Assembly: GCA_964530825.1 (NCBI GenBank) | Contig: CAZHCA010000006.1 | Coordinates: 62,001 to 126,000 of the forward strand | Source of the DNA: CAZHCA01 sp964530825 | GTDB taxonomy: Bacteria; Bacteroidota; Bacteroidia; Chitinophagales; Saprospiraceae | DNA length: 64,000 bases | Direction: 5' to 3' | Part shown: positions 54,453 through 61,929 of the stretch, in pieces | Layout: the number at the start of each line of letters is the position of its first letter | How positions within the stretch are numbered: position 1 is the stretch's first letter | Notes under the pieces: model-generated | Databases searched by the model: none | What the model saw: only the letters and a program-made list of their open reading frames with translations | Told to the model about the DNA's origin: nothing | Position numbers and translations under genes: made by a program

Positions 54453-54893
54453 ATGGGCGAGCATCTCACCTACGAAGAAAGTAAAAAGCGTGTGCGCTAC
54501 GGCTTGATCCTTCTGGCGGCTGTCACGCTGATCGAAGTATTTATCTCTCTCCTGGGAAAGGGCCATATTATCCCGGGTGCCGAGGACTACGCCTGGGTGC
54601 TGTATCCAGTAGGACTGGCCCTGATTGTGCTGTCGTTGTACAAAGCTTATTTCATTGTGTACGAATTTATGCACATGAAATACGAGGTAAAAGGTCTGGC
54701 GGTTAGTGTTTTATTACCCACCGTACTGCTCATTTGGGCGCTGATTGCCTTTTTCCAGGAAGGGAATTCTTGGAAAAACCGCCGCCAATTGATCGAGGAG
54801 CGCAACAATGAACAAGTCGAACCCGAAGAGGAATCTGAGGTAGAGGGCAATGCGTTACCCGAAGATGTCTACGTTCCCAAAAACGCAGGCTAA
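54453..54893 (+). CDS. Cytochrome c oxidase subunit IV (prokaryotic COX4-like)
   Basis: A 146-residue protein with three TM segments (about 17-36, 49-70, 84-104) and an acidic C-terminal tail (VEPEEESEVEGN). The opening HLTYEESKKRVRYGLILLAAVTLIEV and FIVYEFMHMKYEVKGL in the middle match the small subunit IV of Bacteroidota oxidases (COX4_pro family). It stabilises the subunit I/III assembly. Last oxidase structural gene before a strong terminator. Confidence 0.9.
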   Translation: MGEHLTYEESKKRVRYGLILLAAVTLIEVFISLLGKGHIIPGAEDYAWVLYPVGLALIVLSLYKAYFIVYEFMHMKYEVKGLAVSVLLPTVLLIWALIAFFQEGNSWKNRRQLIEERNNEQVEPEEESEVEGNALPEDVYVPKNAG

Positions 54894-54931
54894 TTAATCC
54901 GACTGGTTCACGGAAACGACCCACCGTTTAG

Positions 54932-54985
54932 CTGCCTCGGGAGCATTCGTTTACTCCCGAGGCAGTTGTGTATTCCTTACTTTTT
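54932..54985 (+). terminator. Intrinsic terminator after the oxidase structural genes
   Basis: CTGCCTCGGGAG (54932-54943) pairs perfectly with CTCCCGAGGCAG (54954-54965), 12-bp arms and a 10-base loop. TTGTGTATTCCTTACTTTTTT follows. It lies 38 bp after the subunit IV stop and 56-77 bp before the SCO-like gene, so those assembly genes probably depend on read-through or their own promoter. Confidence 0.8.
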
Positions 54986-55041
54986 TGTGGCAACATTGGT
55001 CATCTGGCAATTGTTATTTTATCAATTACATGTACATGTAT

Positions 55042-55704
55042 ATGAGCAAAAAAAAATTCAATATCCGAGGTTTGCTTCCTTCACTTGCTCTGTTCTTGTT
55101 CTTGGTAGGGCTGCCACTCGGCAGCTGGTACTACCTGAAACAAGGATACAAATACCGCAAGGCGGCTTTAGAGGAATTGAAAGATTACGGTGCTTTGCCA
55201 GCTTTCACTACTACGACGCTGGGCGGTCAGCAAGTAGAGATTGCTGATCTCGATAGCGGTCTACTGGTGGTTTATCTGGCCGACCCCGCCGAGCCTTTGG
55301 CCGATACGGCAGGCAATCGACTAACCCCCATCGTCGATCAATTTTCAGAAAGAAAGGATATACACTTTCTATTTCAATTCACTGTACCGGAAGGCACTGC
55401 CACTGCGGTGCTGGAAAGCTACTTGGAGCGTTATCAGTTAACCGTATCCGAGCGGGTGCTTCCGGCATACAGTGCGCCCGGAGCCCAGCAAAAGCTGGCG
55501 GAAGCATTGGGCTTTCCCTATCCGGAAGGTCAGGACCATGCCAACAACACTTTTGTTTTACTAGCTCGCGGTGGGGAAATCCGGCGTTATTACGATTTGC
55601 GCGAAGCGCCCGAAACTGAGCGCCTGGTCACGCATTTGGCTATGCTCATGCCGACCGATGATGTGCGCGGCGATATTGTTTTTCGACGGGAAAAAGAAAA
55701 ATAG
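55042..55704 (+). CDS. SCO-like thioredoxin-fold protein lacking all cysteines
   Basis: A 220-residue protein from the ATG at 55042. One TM (about 11-31) is followed by a periplasmic domain. The SCO fold is suggested by ALPAFTTTTLGGQQVEIADLDSGLLVVYL (about 51-79), where the CxxxC loop should come next. Here the sequence is ADPAEPLADT. A later HANNTFVLLARGGEIRRYYD (166-185) matches the SCO strand that carries the third copper ligand, and His166 is in place. There is no Cys in the whole protein. SCO proteins deliver copper to the CuA site; this one cannot use the Cys pair. Position, 348 bp after the oxidase stop-proximal genes and before DUF420, supports the assignment. Function is uncertain. 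Confidence 0.6.
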   Translation: MSKKKFNIRGLLPSLALFLFLVGLPLGSWYYLKQGYKYRKAALEELKDYGALPAFTTTTLGGQQVEIADLDSGLLVVYLADPAEPLADTAGNRLTPIVDQFSERKDIHFLFQFTVPEGTATAVLESYLERYQLTVSERVLPAYSAPGAQQKLAEALGFPYPEGQDHANNTFVLLARGGEIRRYYDLREAPETERLVTHLAMLMPTDDVRGDIVFRREKEK

Positions 55705-55712
55705 GTAATTCG

Positions 55713-56291
55713 ATGGAAGCAAGCGTTAAACTCGAAAAGCGACTGAATACCTTGGCCTGGATAGTCACGGGTATCGTTCTCATTTTGGTAGGATTAATGC
55801 GGCAGGTAAAAATTCCTTTGCCGGAAGGTGTAGATTTGAGCTTCTTACCTCCGTTTCACGCGACACTCAATGCCATTACAGCGATCGTACTTCTAGCGGC
55901 CTTGTATTTTATTAAAAACAAGCAGGTAAACATGCACCGTAATATGATTTACGTAGCGCTGTCCCTGTCCGCGTTGTTTTTATTATCCTACGTGGCCTAC
56001 CACTTTACTACGCCCTCGACGATGTATGGTGATGTGAATCACGATGGAGTGCTGAGTGCGGCAGAAAAAGCAGCTGTAGGGAACAGTCGTACCTGGTATC
56101 TTGTTTTACTATTAAGCCATATAAGCTTGGCAGGGGTTATCTTACCCTTCATTTTGTTTACATTTATTCGGGCCTATACAAAACAGTTTGACCGGCATAA
56201 GAAGATGGCACGGTGGGTTTTTCCAATCTGGTTATACGTAGCCATCACCGGGCCGGTTTGTTACTGGATGTTATTGCCCTACTATCCATAA
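55713..56291 (+). CDS. DUF420/CtaM-like oxidase assembly membrane protein with EF-hand loop
   Basis: A 192-residue, five-TM protein. The DUF420 histidines are placed at FHATLNAIT (His49), NMHRNMI (His75), VAYHFTTP (His97) and LLSHISLA (His136). The C-terminus YTKQFDRHKKMARWVFPIWLYVAITGPVCYWML is the family end. Between TM3 and TM4 lies D107VNHDGVLSAAE118, a perfect 12-residue EF-hand calcium loop (D-x-N-x-D-G-x-L-S-x-x-E) not part of the basic family pattern. Bacillus CtaM is needed for aa3 oxidase maturation. 8 bp after the SCO-like gene, 10 bp before the next. Confidence 0.88.
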   Translation: MEASVKLEKRLNTLAWIVTGIVLILVGLMRQVKIPLPEGVDLSFLPPFHATLNAITAIVLLAALYFIKNKQVNMHRNMIYVALSLSALFLLSYVAYHFTTPSTMYGDVNHDGVLSAAEKAAVGNSRTWYLVLLLSHISLAGVILPFILFTFIRAYTKQFDRHKKMARWVFPIWLYVAITGPVCYWMLLPYYP

Positions 56292-56301
56292 AAAAAATAT
56301 T

Positions 56302-56568
56302 ATGCATAAGGAATTGCAAGTAAGTTTGATCATCCTGTTCGTAGTGGTACTGGTGGCCTTTCCCAATTGGTTGGATGCACAATGCCCGATGTGCCGGATC
56401 GCTGCTGAGAGTAACCTTGAAAATGGTGGCTCGGCCGGTAAAGGCCTTAACAATGGTATTTTATACATGCTCGCCACGCCTTATCTGATTGTAGGTGCGC
56501 TAGGCTTTATTTGGTGGCGCAACCGGCGGAAGGGTGAAGACCATGATCAACCTGTATTTGATGACTAA
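56302..56568 (+). CDS. Small membrane protein with periplasmic CPMC motif
   Basis: An 88-residue protein. The N-terminal hydrophobic segment (about 7-22) ends in WLDAQCPMCRIAAESNLENG (Cys28, Cys31). A second TM (about 54-71, LYMLATPYLIVGALGFIWW) and a charged tail follow. The pattern CPMC..AESN...G...GLN.GILYML is one I associate with short conserved proteins beside DUF420 in Bacteroidota. The Cys pair is likely to be outside the membrane, where it could bind copper or act as a redox pair during oxidase assembly; this is inference. Last gene of the respiratory supercluster, closed by a very strong hairpin. Confidence 0.75.
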   Translation: MHKELQVSLIILFVVVLVAFPNWLDAQCPMCRIAAESNLENGGSAGKGLNNGILYMLATPYLIVGALGFIWWRNRRKGEDHDQPVFDD

Positions 56569-56595
56569 ACGATCGATTAAAGCGTAAAATGATCT

Positions 56596-56633
56596 ATAAG
56601 AGCGCCGGTTCTGTCCAGAACCGGCGCTCTTAT
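56596..56633. terminator. Bidirectional intrinsic terminator with 18-bp arms
   Basis: ATAAGAGCGCCGGTTCTG (56596-56613) and CAGAACCGGCGCTCTTAT (56616-56633) are perfect inverted repeats with only TC between. It sits between the convergent ends at 56568 and 56637. T-rich sequence lies to the right (TATGTTCTATTTTA), and A-rich to the left is weaker. It ends both transcription units. Confidence 0.8.
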
Positions 56634-56636
56634 GTT

Positions 56637-57260
56637 CTATTTTAAGGGTATTAGCAATCCGCCAGAGACAGTGTAGGCACTGTGCCGTACGGCATCGTCT
56701 GATTCAAGTATGTTGTTCAGCCCAAGATGATAGCGAAAGTCGATAAAGGCGGGTACGTCTATAAAGTTAAAATTTAAGCCGGTACCGAATTGAACGCCGA
56801 AGCTCTCGCGGTTGGCACCCACATCATCGAATTCGAGGCGTTCGTCAACTTCATCGCCTCTGATATTGATATCACTGAGGGCCCAGCCTAAAAAAGGCCC
56901 GGCCAAAATGTGGATGCCCGTGGTATTGTTGATGGAGAATTTAGCTTTGGCTAGCACATTCACATCGAGGTACATAGCGGAAATGCTTACTGACTCAGGG
57001 AAAAAAATTTCATCACTGAAGCCACGGATAATTAATCCTACTTCTGGCTGTAAAGCAAAGGGCCCAGGAAAATCTAATTCGGCTACTGCCCCGGCCAACA
57101 AGCCGGCCCGTGTTTCCGCACTTTCGTCAACGCCATTGCCGTAAATATCGGTCAGGGCCGATCCGAACCGCGGTCCGATGCTCCATGTTTGTGCCTTTAC
57201 GGAAAGGATCAAACCGGCGCAATAATAAGTGGTCAGGATAAGGGTAATAGCTGTTTTCAT
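56637..57260 (-). CDS. Outer-membrane beta-barrel protein, copy 1
   Basis: A 207-residue porin-family (PorT/OMP_b-brl_2 type) protein. The signal peptide ends LILSVKA|Q. Alternating amphipathic strands start at WSIGPRFGSALTDIYG and continue through FALQPEVGLIIRG, ISAMYLDVNVLAKAKF, FDDVGANRESFGVQFGTGLNF and FIDFRYHLGLNNI. The last strand ends in LIPLK. It forms a small eight-stranded barrel. It is clearly homologous to copies 2 and 3 upstream on the same strand; the F-D-D-x-G-x-N-R motif and the strand pattern are shared. Confidence 0.82.
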   Translation of the reverse strand: MKTAITLILTTYYCAGLILSVKAQTWSIGPRFGSALTDIYGNGVDESAETRAGLLAGAVAELDFPGPFALQPEVGLIIRGFSDEIFFPESVSISAMYLDVNVLAKAKFSINNTTGIHILAGPFLGWALSDINIRGDEVDERLEFDDVGANRESFGVQFGTGLNFNFIDVPAFIDFRYHLGLNNILESDDAVRHSAYTVSGGLLIPLK

Positions 57261-57310
57261 AATGTTTTTTGGAAAGAGACGACGCGTACGGGCAGGAGGT
57301 TGTTCACTAT

Positions 57311-57343
57311 GTAAAAAAAACCGCCCGGAGGGAACAGGCGGTT
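57311..57343 (-). terminator. Intrinsic terminator of beta-barrel copy 2
   Basis: On the minus strand AACCGCC (57343-57337) pairs with GGCGGTT (57325-57319) and runs directly into a T tract (TTTTTTACATAG). It lies 34 bp beyond the stop of the copy 2 gene and before copy 1. Confidence 0.75.
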
Positions 57344-57376
57344 CTCGGTAAGAAGAATGTAGGAGTGGTGCGGTTT

Positions 57377-58015
57377 TTAATCAAATAGCAATACTCCCAC
57401 AGTAATGATGAAGGCATTGTGGCGCGCTTCGCTGGTGCCTTCAAGAATGTCGTTGATGCCGATATGGTACCGCAGGTCGGTGAAAGTTTCGAATCCGGCA
57501 AGATCAAAATCGATGCCGGCGCCGAATAGCAGCCCGAAATCGCCTCGGTTGACACCGGCGTCATCGAATTCGAACTTGATGGTATCATTATCTATTTTTT
57601 GGCGGACATCGCCGATGCCAAAGCCAATCACTGGTCCGATTAAACCGTGAAAATCAAGGCCCCTCGAAATGGCAAACTGTGCCCTGGCCAGAGCATTGAG
57701 GTCGATATAATTGGCTGAGATTTTTACATCCTCGCCAAACGTTTCCAGTTTGTAGCCCCGAGTAATGAAGGACAGTTCCGGCTGCAGAGCGAACCAGCCC
57801 CCGAAGTCAATTATGGCCACTCCGGCTAGTTCAAATCCCAGGCGGGCATCAGTATTGTTCACGTCATCGCCGTAAATATTGGTAATCGGGAGTCCGATAC
57901 GGCTGCCAAAAGTAATGTCTTGCGCCTTTACCAATAGGGTAGAAAAAATTAAGCTAGCAATGAGGAGTGTACGGATATTAGTTTTTATGGAAATCGTCTT
58001 TTGCTGATAGAGCAT
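57377..58015 (-). CDS. Outer-membrane beta-barrel protein, copy 2
   Basis: A 212-residue homologue of copy 1. The signal peptide ends LLVKA|QD. Strands ITFGSRIGLPITNIYGDDV, WFALQPELSFITRGY, ISANYIDLNALARAQF, FDDAGVNRGDFGLLFGAGIDF and FTDLRYHIGINDIL line up with copy 1 almost strand for strand. It ends ITVGVLLFD. It has its own terminator, so it is not simply cotranscribed with copy 1. Confidence 0.82.
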   Translation of the reverse strand: MLYQQKTISIKTNIRTLLIASLIFSTLLVKAQDITFGSRIGLPITNIYGDDVNNTDARLGFELAGVAIIDFGGWFALQPELSFITRGYKLETFGEDVKISANYIDLNALARAQFAISRGLDFHGLIGPVIGFGIGDVRQKIDNDTIKFEFDDAGVNRGDFGLLFGAGIDFDLAGFETFTDLRYHIGINDILEGTSEARHNAFIITVGVLLFD

Positions 58016-58039
58016 GGTTTGTATTTTTTCAGGTTGTAA

Positions 58040-58660
58040 TTAATTCAAAGGGAAAAAGGCGCCTGCCGACAGGATAATTCCGGCATTTTTGGTGTCGAGT
58101 ACTTCGGTATCATCAAGGTTGATAAAGCCGCCGGAGTAGCGGGCGTCAAGGTAGAATTGCATATCGTCAACGGCGATGAATCCGCCCAAGCCAACGATGA
58201 TGCCCAAGTCAGTCCGGTTGAGTCCTAAGTCGTCGAAGTCGAGGTCCATTTCGTCTTCTTCGCCAAACAGTTCGGTGGTAATGGTGCCACCCATGCCTAC
58301 CGAGGCGTAAGGGCCCAGCAGCCCATAAGCACCAAAGCGATTGCCAACTTTAATTTTTGCCAATAGATCCAGCTCTAAATAGTTGACTTTGAATTCATTA
58401 TTTGCGTTGTCGAAGCCTTGGCGCCAACCTTTTTGCTGAAATCCGACCTCGCCGACTAAGGAAAAGAAATTATTTACCCCAAAATTAACGGCAGCGCCAA
58501 GATTTAATCCGACTCGGTCGACGGGTTCGGGGTCCTCGTTGTCATCGGTGCGCTGAAAGAATCCGACGCCGACACGGGGACCGATGGCTACCTGCGCTTC
58601 GGCAGAAAGGTTAAACAAGAGGCACAACAGTACCATCATGGATAAGATGCTCCACTTCAT
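58040..58660 (-). CDS. Outer-membrane beta-barrel protein, copy 3
   Basis: A 206-residue paralogue, more distant from copies 1 and 2. The signal peptide ends NLSAEA|Q. It has VAIGPRVGVGFFQRT, NNFFSLVGEVGFQQKGW, KVNYLELDLLAKIKV, FDDLGLNRTDLGIIVGLGGF and YLDARYSGGFINLD, and ends LSAGAFFPLN. The F-D-D-x-G-x-N-R motif is conserved in all three copies, pointing to tandem duplication. 24 bp before copy 2. Confidence 0.8.
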   Translation of the reverse strand: MKWSILSMMVLLCLLFNLSAEAQVAIGPRVGVGFFQRTDDNEDPEPVDRVGLNLGAAVNFGVNNFFSLVGEVGFQQKGWRQGFDNANNEFKVNYLELDLLAKIKVGNRFGAYGLLGPYASVGMGGTITTELFGEEDEMDLDFDDLGLNRTDLGIIVGLGGFIAVDDMQFYLDARYSGGFINLDDTEVLDTKNAGIILSAGAFFPLN

Positions 58661-59171
58661 GGTTTTTTTTTTCGTGAATGAAATTGAATTTGAAAATATG
58701 CCGGACCTTTACACCTCGGAAAAGACCAGCTTGACCACCGGAAGAACTTCTTTAGTATGTCCCACGAAAGTCATCGACGGTATAATGGAGCAGGCAAAAA
58801 AGGTGAACAGGGGGAGGCATTTTCTTGGTCGCTCTTCATTGCAGGGGACCGATGAAGAGGAAAGAAACACGCACATTCAGCTTTGAGGACAACAGCATCA
58901 TCCGGTCCGGAACTTCTACCGCGCCTAGGGTAATGCTTGGTACATCGCCTCCTCATGGGTGCTTCAATAATACATGTTGCTTTCTTGGAAACAGGGCCTA
59001 TATTTTGAATTAATTATTTCCGCCTCTAAACGAGAACTTAACTGCCAGAAGATGAAAAAACATTTATAAGAGGGGCGAAGAACCGTTCACACAATGGTAT
59101 GGGAATACATATTGCAAAAAGTAATGAAAGTCCTGATATTTAAAGATCATAAATAACCTAAATATTTCGCT
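58661..59171. other. 511-bp AT-rich intergenic region
   Basis: No gene with coding character was seen here. The right half (59031-59171) is strongly AT-rich and lies upstream of a lipoprotein gene. A TTG at 58985-58987, followed by TATATTTTG at about 58999, resembles a promoter but is far upstream. No strong hairpin or repeat was seen. Confidence 0.5.
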
Positions 59172-59714
59172 ATGCTTACATTAAAACACCTGTTAACCAT
59201 GCTTTGCTTTTTCCTCCTTCTGAGCTGTGACCCCTGTGGGCCGGACCAAACGCGCAATACCACATCCGATAGCTCTTTGCCTGAGTTGATGTGGGAAGTG
59301 GAAGTCGGCTCTCGCACGGCCCCCGGAATCAGTACGGCCCTATCGGCTTATACCGCCGATTCTACGTTGATACCCATTTCCGGTATGGATTCCGTAAGGG
59401 TGCGGCTGGTAGGGCGCGACCCCCAAAGCGGCATTAAGATGATGGACGTAGAAGGTGAACGCAGTTTTATTTGTATGACGGATTCAACGGGCACGGGGTC
59501 TGCCAATCAAATTCCTTCGGCCCCGGAAAATCCGCCTGTAAGTGGTTCTTGCGCGCCCGTTTCCTACACCTTCAAGGAGTATGTCATTGCACCGGCCAAT
59601 CTGTGTGGCCCTGCCTCTAATCTGTCGAAGGGGAACTGGAAATTTAGGGGTCAGGCTGAGAACCATTCCGGCCTAATTAAAGCATCAATCCTGCAGTTGG
59701 AATGGACGCCGTAG
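59172..59714 (+). CDS. Small lipoprotein, function unknown
   Basis: A 180-residue lipoprotein (lipobox LLLSC, at about residue 19). The mature part is polar, Ser/Pro rich (DPCGPDQTRNTTSDSS, APENPPVSGSCAPVSY) with short beta-like strands (LMWEVEVGSR, SVRVRLVGRDP). No recognised domain. It resembles the small variable lipoproteins common in Bacteroidota outer membranes. Convergent with the M32 peptidase; a 6-bp stem GCGGGC/GCCCGC lies between them (59729-59745). Confidence 0.6.
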   Translation: MLTLKHLLTMLCFFLLLSCDPCGPDQTRNTTSDSSLPELMWEVEVGSRTAPGISTALSAYTADSTLIPISGMDSVRVRLVGRDPQSGIKMMDVEGERSFICMTDSTGTGSANQIPSAPENPPVSGSCAPVSYTFKEYVIAPANLCGPASNLSKGNWKFRGQAENHSGLIKASILQLEWTP

Positions 59715-59751
59715 ACTTACGCGGGGTGGCGGGCGCAATGCCCGCTGCTGA

Positions 59752-61251
59752 TTACCGGCCGTATACCTGCCTGTATTTCTCCTGTGCGTATTCCATGAAG
59801 TAGGCAAAATTCAGCGGCTCGCCGGTAATTTGAATACACAACTCTTCCGCGGTGTAAAGCCGGCCGTGTTGATGGATGCTATCGCGCAGCCATTCTAGCA
59901 AGGGAGCGAAGTTACCCGCTCCAAGCTGGTCAGTCAAATCGGAAATATCGTGTTGCGCTTGACCGAAAAATTGAGCGGCGTAGAAACTCCCTAGCGAGTA
60001 GGTTGGAAAGTACCCCAGGCTACCGTAGGCCCAGTGGATATCCTGGAGCGCACCCGACCGGTCGTCAGGAACCTCAAGATCAAGGTACTCCCGGTATTTT
60101 TCGGCCCAAATTTTGGGAATGTCGTCAACGTCGATTGCATTTTCGAGTAGTCCTTTTTCAATTTCATACCGGATCAGGATATGGAAATGGTAATGCAGTT
60201 CGTCCGATTCGATACGGATCAGGCGGGGAGTGATTTTGTTGATGCCACGGAAAAACTGATCGAGGGGTATTCCTCCGAGTTGACCGGGAAAGCGGGCCTG
60301 TAATTCTGGATACAACGATTGCCAAAAGACTTTACTGCGTCCTGCATTGTTCTCCCACAGGCGCGATTGCGACTCGTGGATGCCCAGGGAAACGGCCCTT
60401 CCCAGGGGCAAGCCGTAGTTTTGTTCTTGCAGGCCCTGTTCGTAGAGTGCGTGTCCGCCCTCGTGGATGCAACTCCAAAGCATAGAAGCGACATTGTGCT
60501 CGTCGGCGATAGTCGTTATTCGTACATCAGTGGGCGCGAAATTGATGGTGAAAGGGTGGGGCGAATAGTCCTGGCGGCCGGCGTCGAAATCGTAGCCCAT
60601 CTTTTGCAGCACGTAAAGACTGAAATCCCATTGTTGTTGTTGGGGAAAGTGCTGATAGAGGAAATCATCCTCGACCTGCGGTCGCTGCCGGATGGCCCGC
60701 ACGAAATCGACGAGCTGTGCCTTCACGTCTTTGAAGAGCCTATCGAGCTGGGCGGAGGTATACTCCGGTTCGAACGTATCGAGCAGGGCGTCGTAGGGGT
60801 GGTCAGCGTAGGTTAACCGTTCGGCTTCTTCCTTTTTGATCTCTACGATGTCCCGGAAAGCGGGCGCAAAAACGGAGTAGTCATTGGCTTCCCGCGCTTG
60901 CAACCAGGCTTGGTAAGCCGCCGAGGTTGCCTTCGAGCGGCGAACGACGAAGTCGTGGTCCAAACGGAGGGCTTTTTCCAAGTCTCTTCCAACCAGTTCG
61001 ACGTTGCGGTTTTCTGCCGGGCTCATCTGGTCGGTAGCGGTCTGGAGTTCCTGTACCAGCTTGACCAGACTAGGGGCGGTCATTAGATCATGGGCCAGAC
61101 CGCTGAGGGTTGCAATCTGTTGGGCGCGGATGGCTGATCCTTTAGGCGGCATGTTCACCTCTTTGTCCCAGCTTAGCACGGCAGCACTGGCTTCAATATC
61201 AGTTACTTTTCGTAAGGTTCTTACGAATTCTTGGTATGGTTGATAGCTCAT
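59752..61251 (-). CDS. Carboxypeptidase, M32 (Taq) family
   Basis: A 499-residue zinc carboxypeptidase. The catalytic motif is HEGGHALYEQG (HExxH), near residue 262, preceded by VASMLWSCI. Further M32 signatures are LGIHESQSRLWENNAGRS and RIESDELHYHFHILIRYEIEKGL. Length and the all-helical pattern match Taq carboxypeptidase. It removes C-terminal residues from peptides in the cytoplasm. 24 bp downstream of the DUF423 gene on the same strand, so possibly coexpressed, though the functions are unrelated. Confidence 0.94.
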   Translation of the reverse strand: MSYQPYQEFVRTLRKVTDIEASAAVLSWDKEVNMPPKGSAIRAQQIATLSGLAHDLMTAPSLVKLVQELQTATDQMSPAENRNVELVGRDLEKALRLDHDFVVRRSKATSAAYQAWLQAREANDYSVFAPAFRDIVEIKKEEAERLTYADHPYDALLDTFEPEYTSAQLDRLFKDVKAQLVDFVRAIRQRPQVEDDFLYQHFPQQQQWDFSLYVLQKMGYDFDAGRQDYSPHPFTINFAPTDVRITTIADEHNVASMLWSCIHEGGHALYEQGLQEQNYGLPLGRAVSLGIHESQSRLWENNAGRSKVFWQSLYPELQARFPGQLGGIPLDQFFRGINKITPRLIRIESDELHYHFHILIRYEIEKGLLENAIDVDDIPKIWAEKYREYLDLEVPDDRSGALQDIHWAYGSLGYFPTYSLGSFYAAQFFGQAQHDISDLTDQLGAGNFAPLLEWLRDSIHQHGRLYTAEELCIQITGEPLNFAYFMEYAQEKYRQVYGR

Positions 61252-61275
61252 CGCAGGAATTTGGGAATAACGTAA

Positions 61276-61701
61276 TCAGTCCTGATCCTTTCTGCGAATA
61301 TAGTGGGTACCGTTTTGAAAAGAGGATAAAAAAAGGAAAATCCATCCCAACATCAAGAAAATGCCGCCAACCGGCGTGATGGGGCCTAACCAAGCGGGAA
61401 AAAAACGCGTTAAATCGCGAATGGCGAGCAAATACAAGGAGCCGGAGAAAAATACAACCCCGATCGAAAAAGCCCATGCGGCGTAAATTAGAAAAGGCTT
61501 TTTACTGAAATACAGTAAGATGCTGACTCCTACGATAGCCAGGGCATGGAAAAACTGGTAATCAACACCTGTCTCGAATACGCGCAGTTGCTGTCCCTCA
61601 AGCATTTCGCGTAGGCCGTGCGACCCGAAAGCGCCCAGTGCTACGGCTGTGAGGCCATAGAAAGCGCCGACGCGAAGGAATGGTTTTCTCATAGATTTCA
61701 T
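61276..61701 (-). CDS. DUF423 (YgdD/TMEM256-like) membrane protein
   Basis: A 141-residue protein with four TM segments. The opening FLRVGAFYGLTAVALGAFGSHGLREML is the family signature (GA.GaFgaHgL). FETGVDYQFFHALAIVGV follows, and the C-terminal GPITPVGGIFLMLGWIFLFLS matches the rest. DUF423 members are small inner-membrane proteins of unknown function. The start at 61701 has ATG; an internal ATG three codons later is also possible. It is followed by the peptidase gene. Confidence 0.9.
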   Translation of the reverse strand: MKSMRKPFLRVGAFYGLTAVALGAFGSHGLREMLEGQQLRVFETGVDYQFFHALAIVGVSILLYFSKKPFLIYAAWAFSIGVVFFSGSLYLLAIRDLTRFFPAWLGPITPVGGIFLMLGWIFLFLSSFQNGTHYIRRKDQD

Positions 61702-61929
61702 CCGTACGACAGTGATTTTTGGTTTTCTGTATTTGATGATGGATCATCTACGGGCGACATGTTTTTATGGTGGCGCCCAACTGTGTTGGGGGGTAAGGTG
61801 TACGTTTTTAGTTGCCGCGGAATGTGAAGGATATAACGGGTAAGGGGTGGGAACACGACTATTGGGGCTTAGCTTTTAACAAAGTGCCCACAAAATAAGT
61901 ATTTTCTATCATTTTTCAGTACCCCGCCC

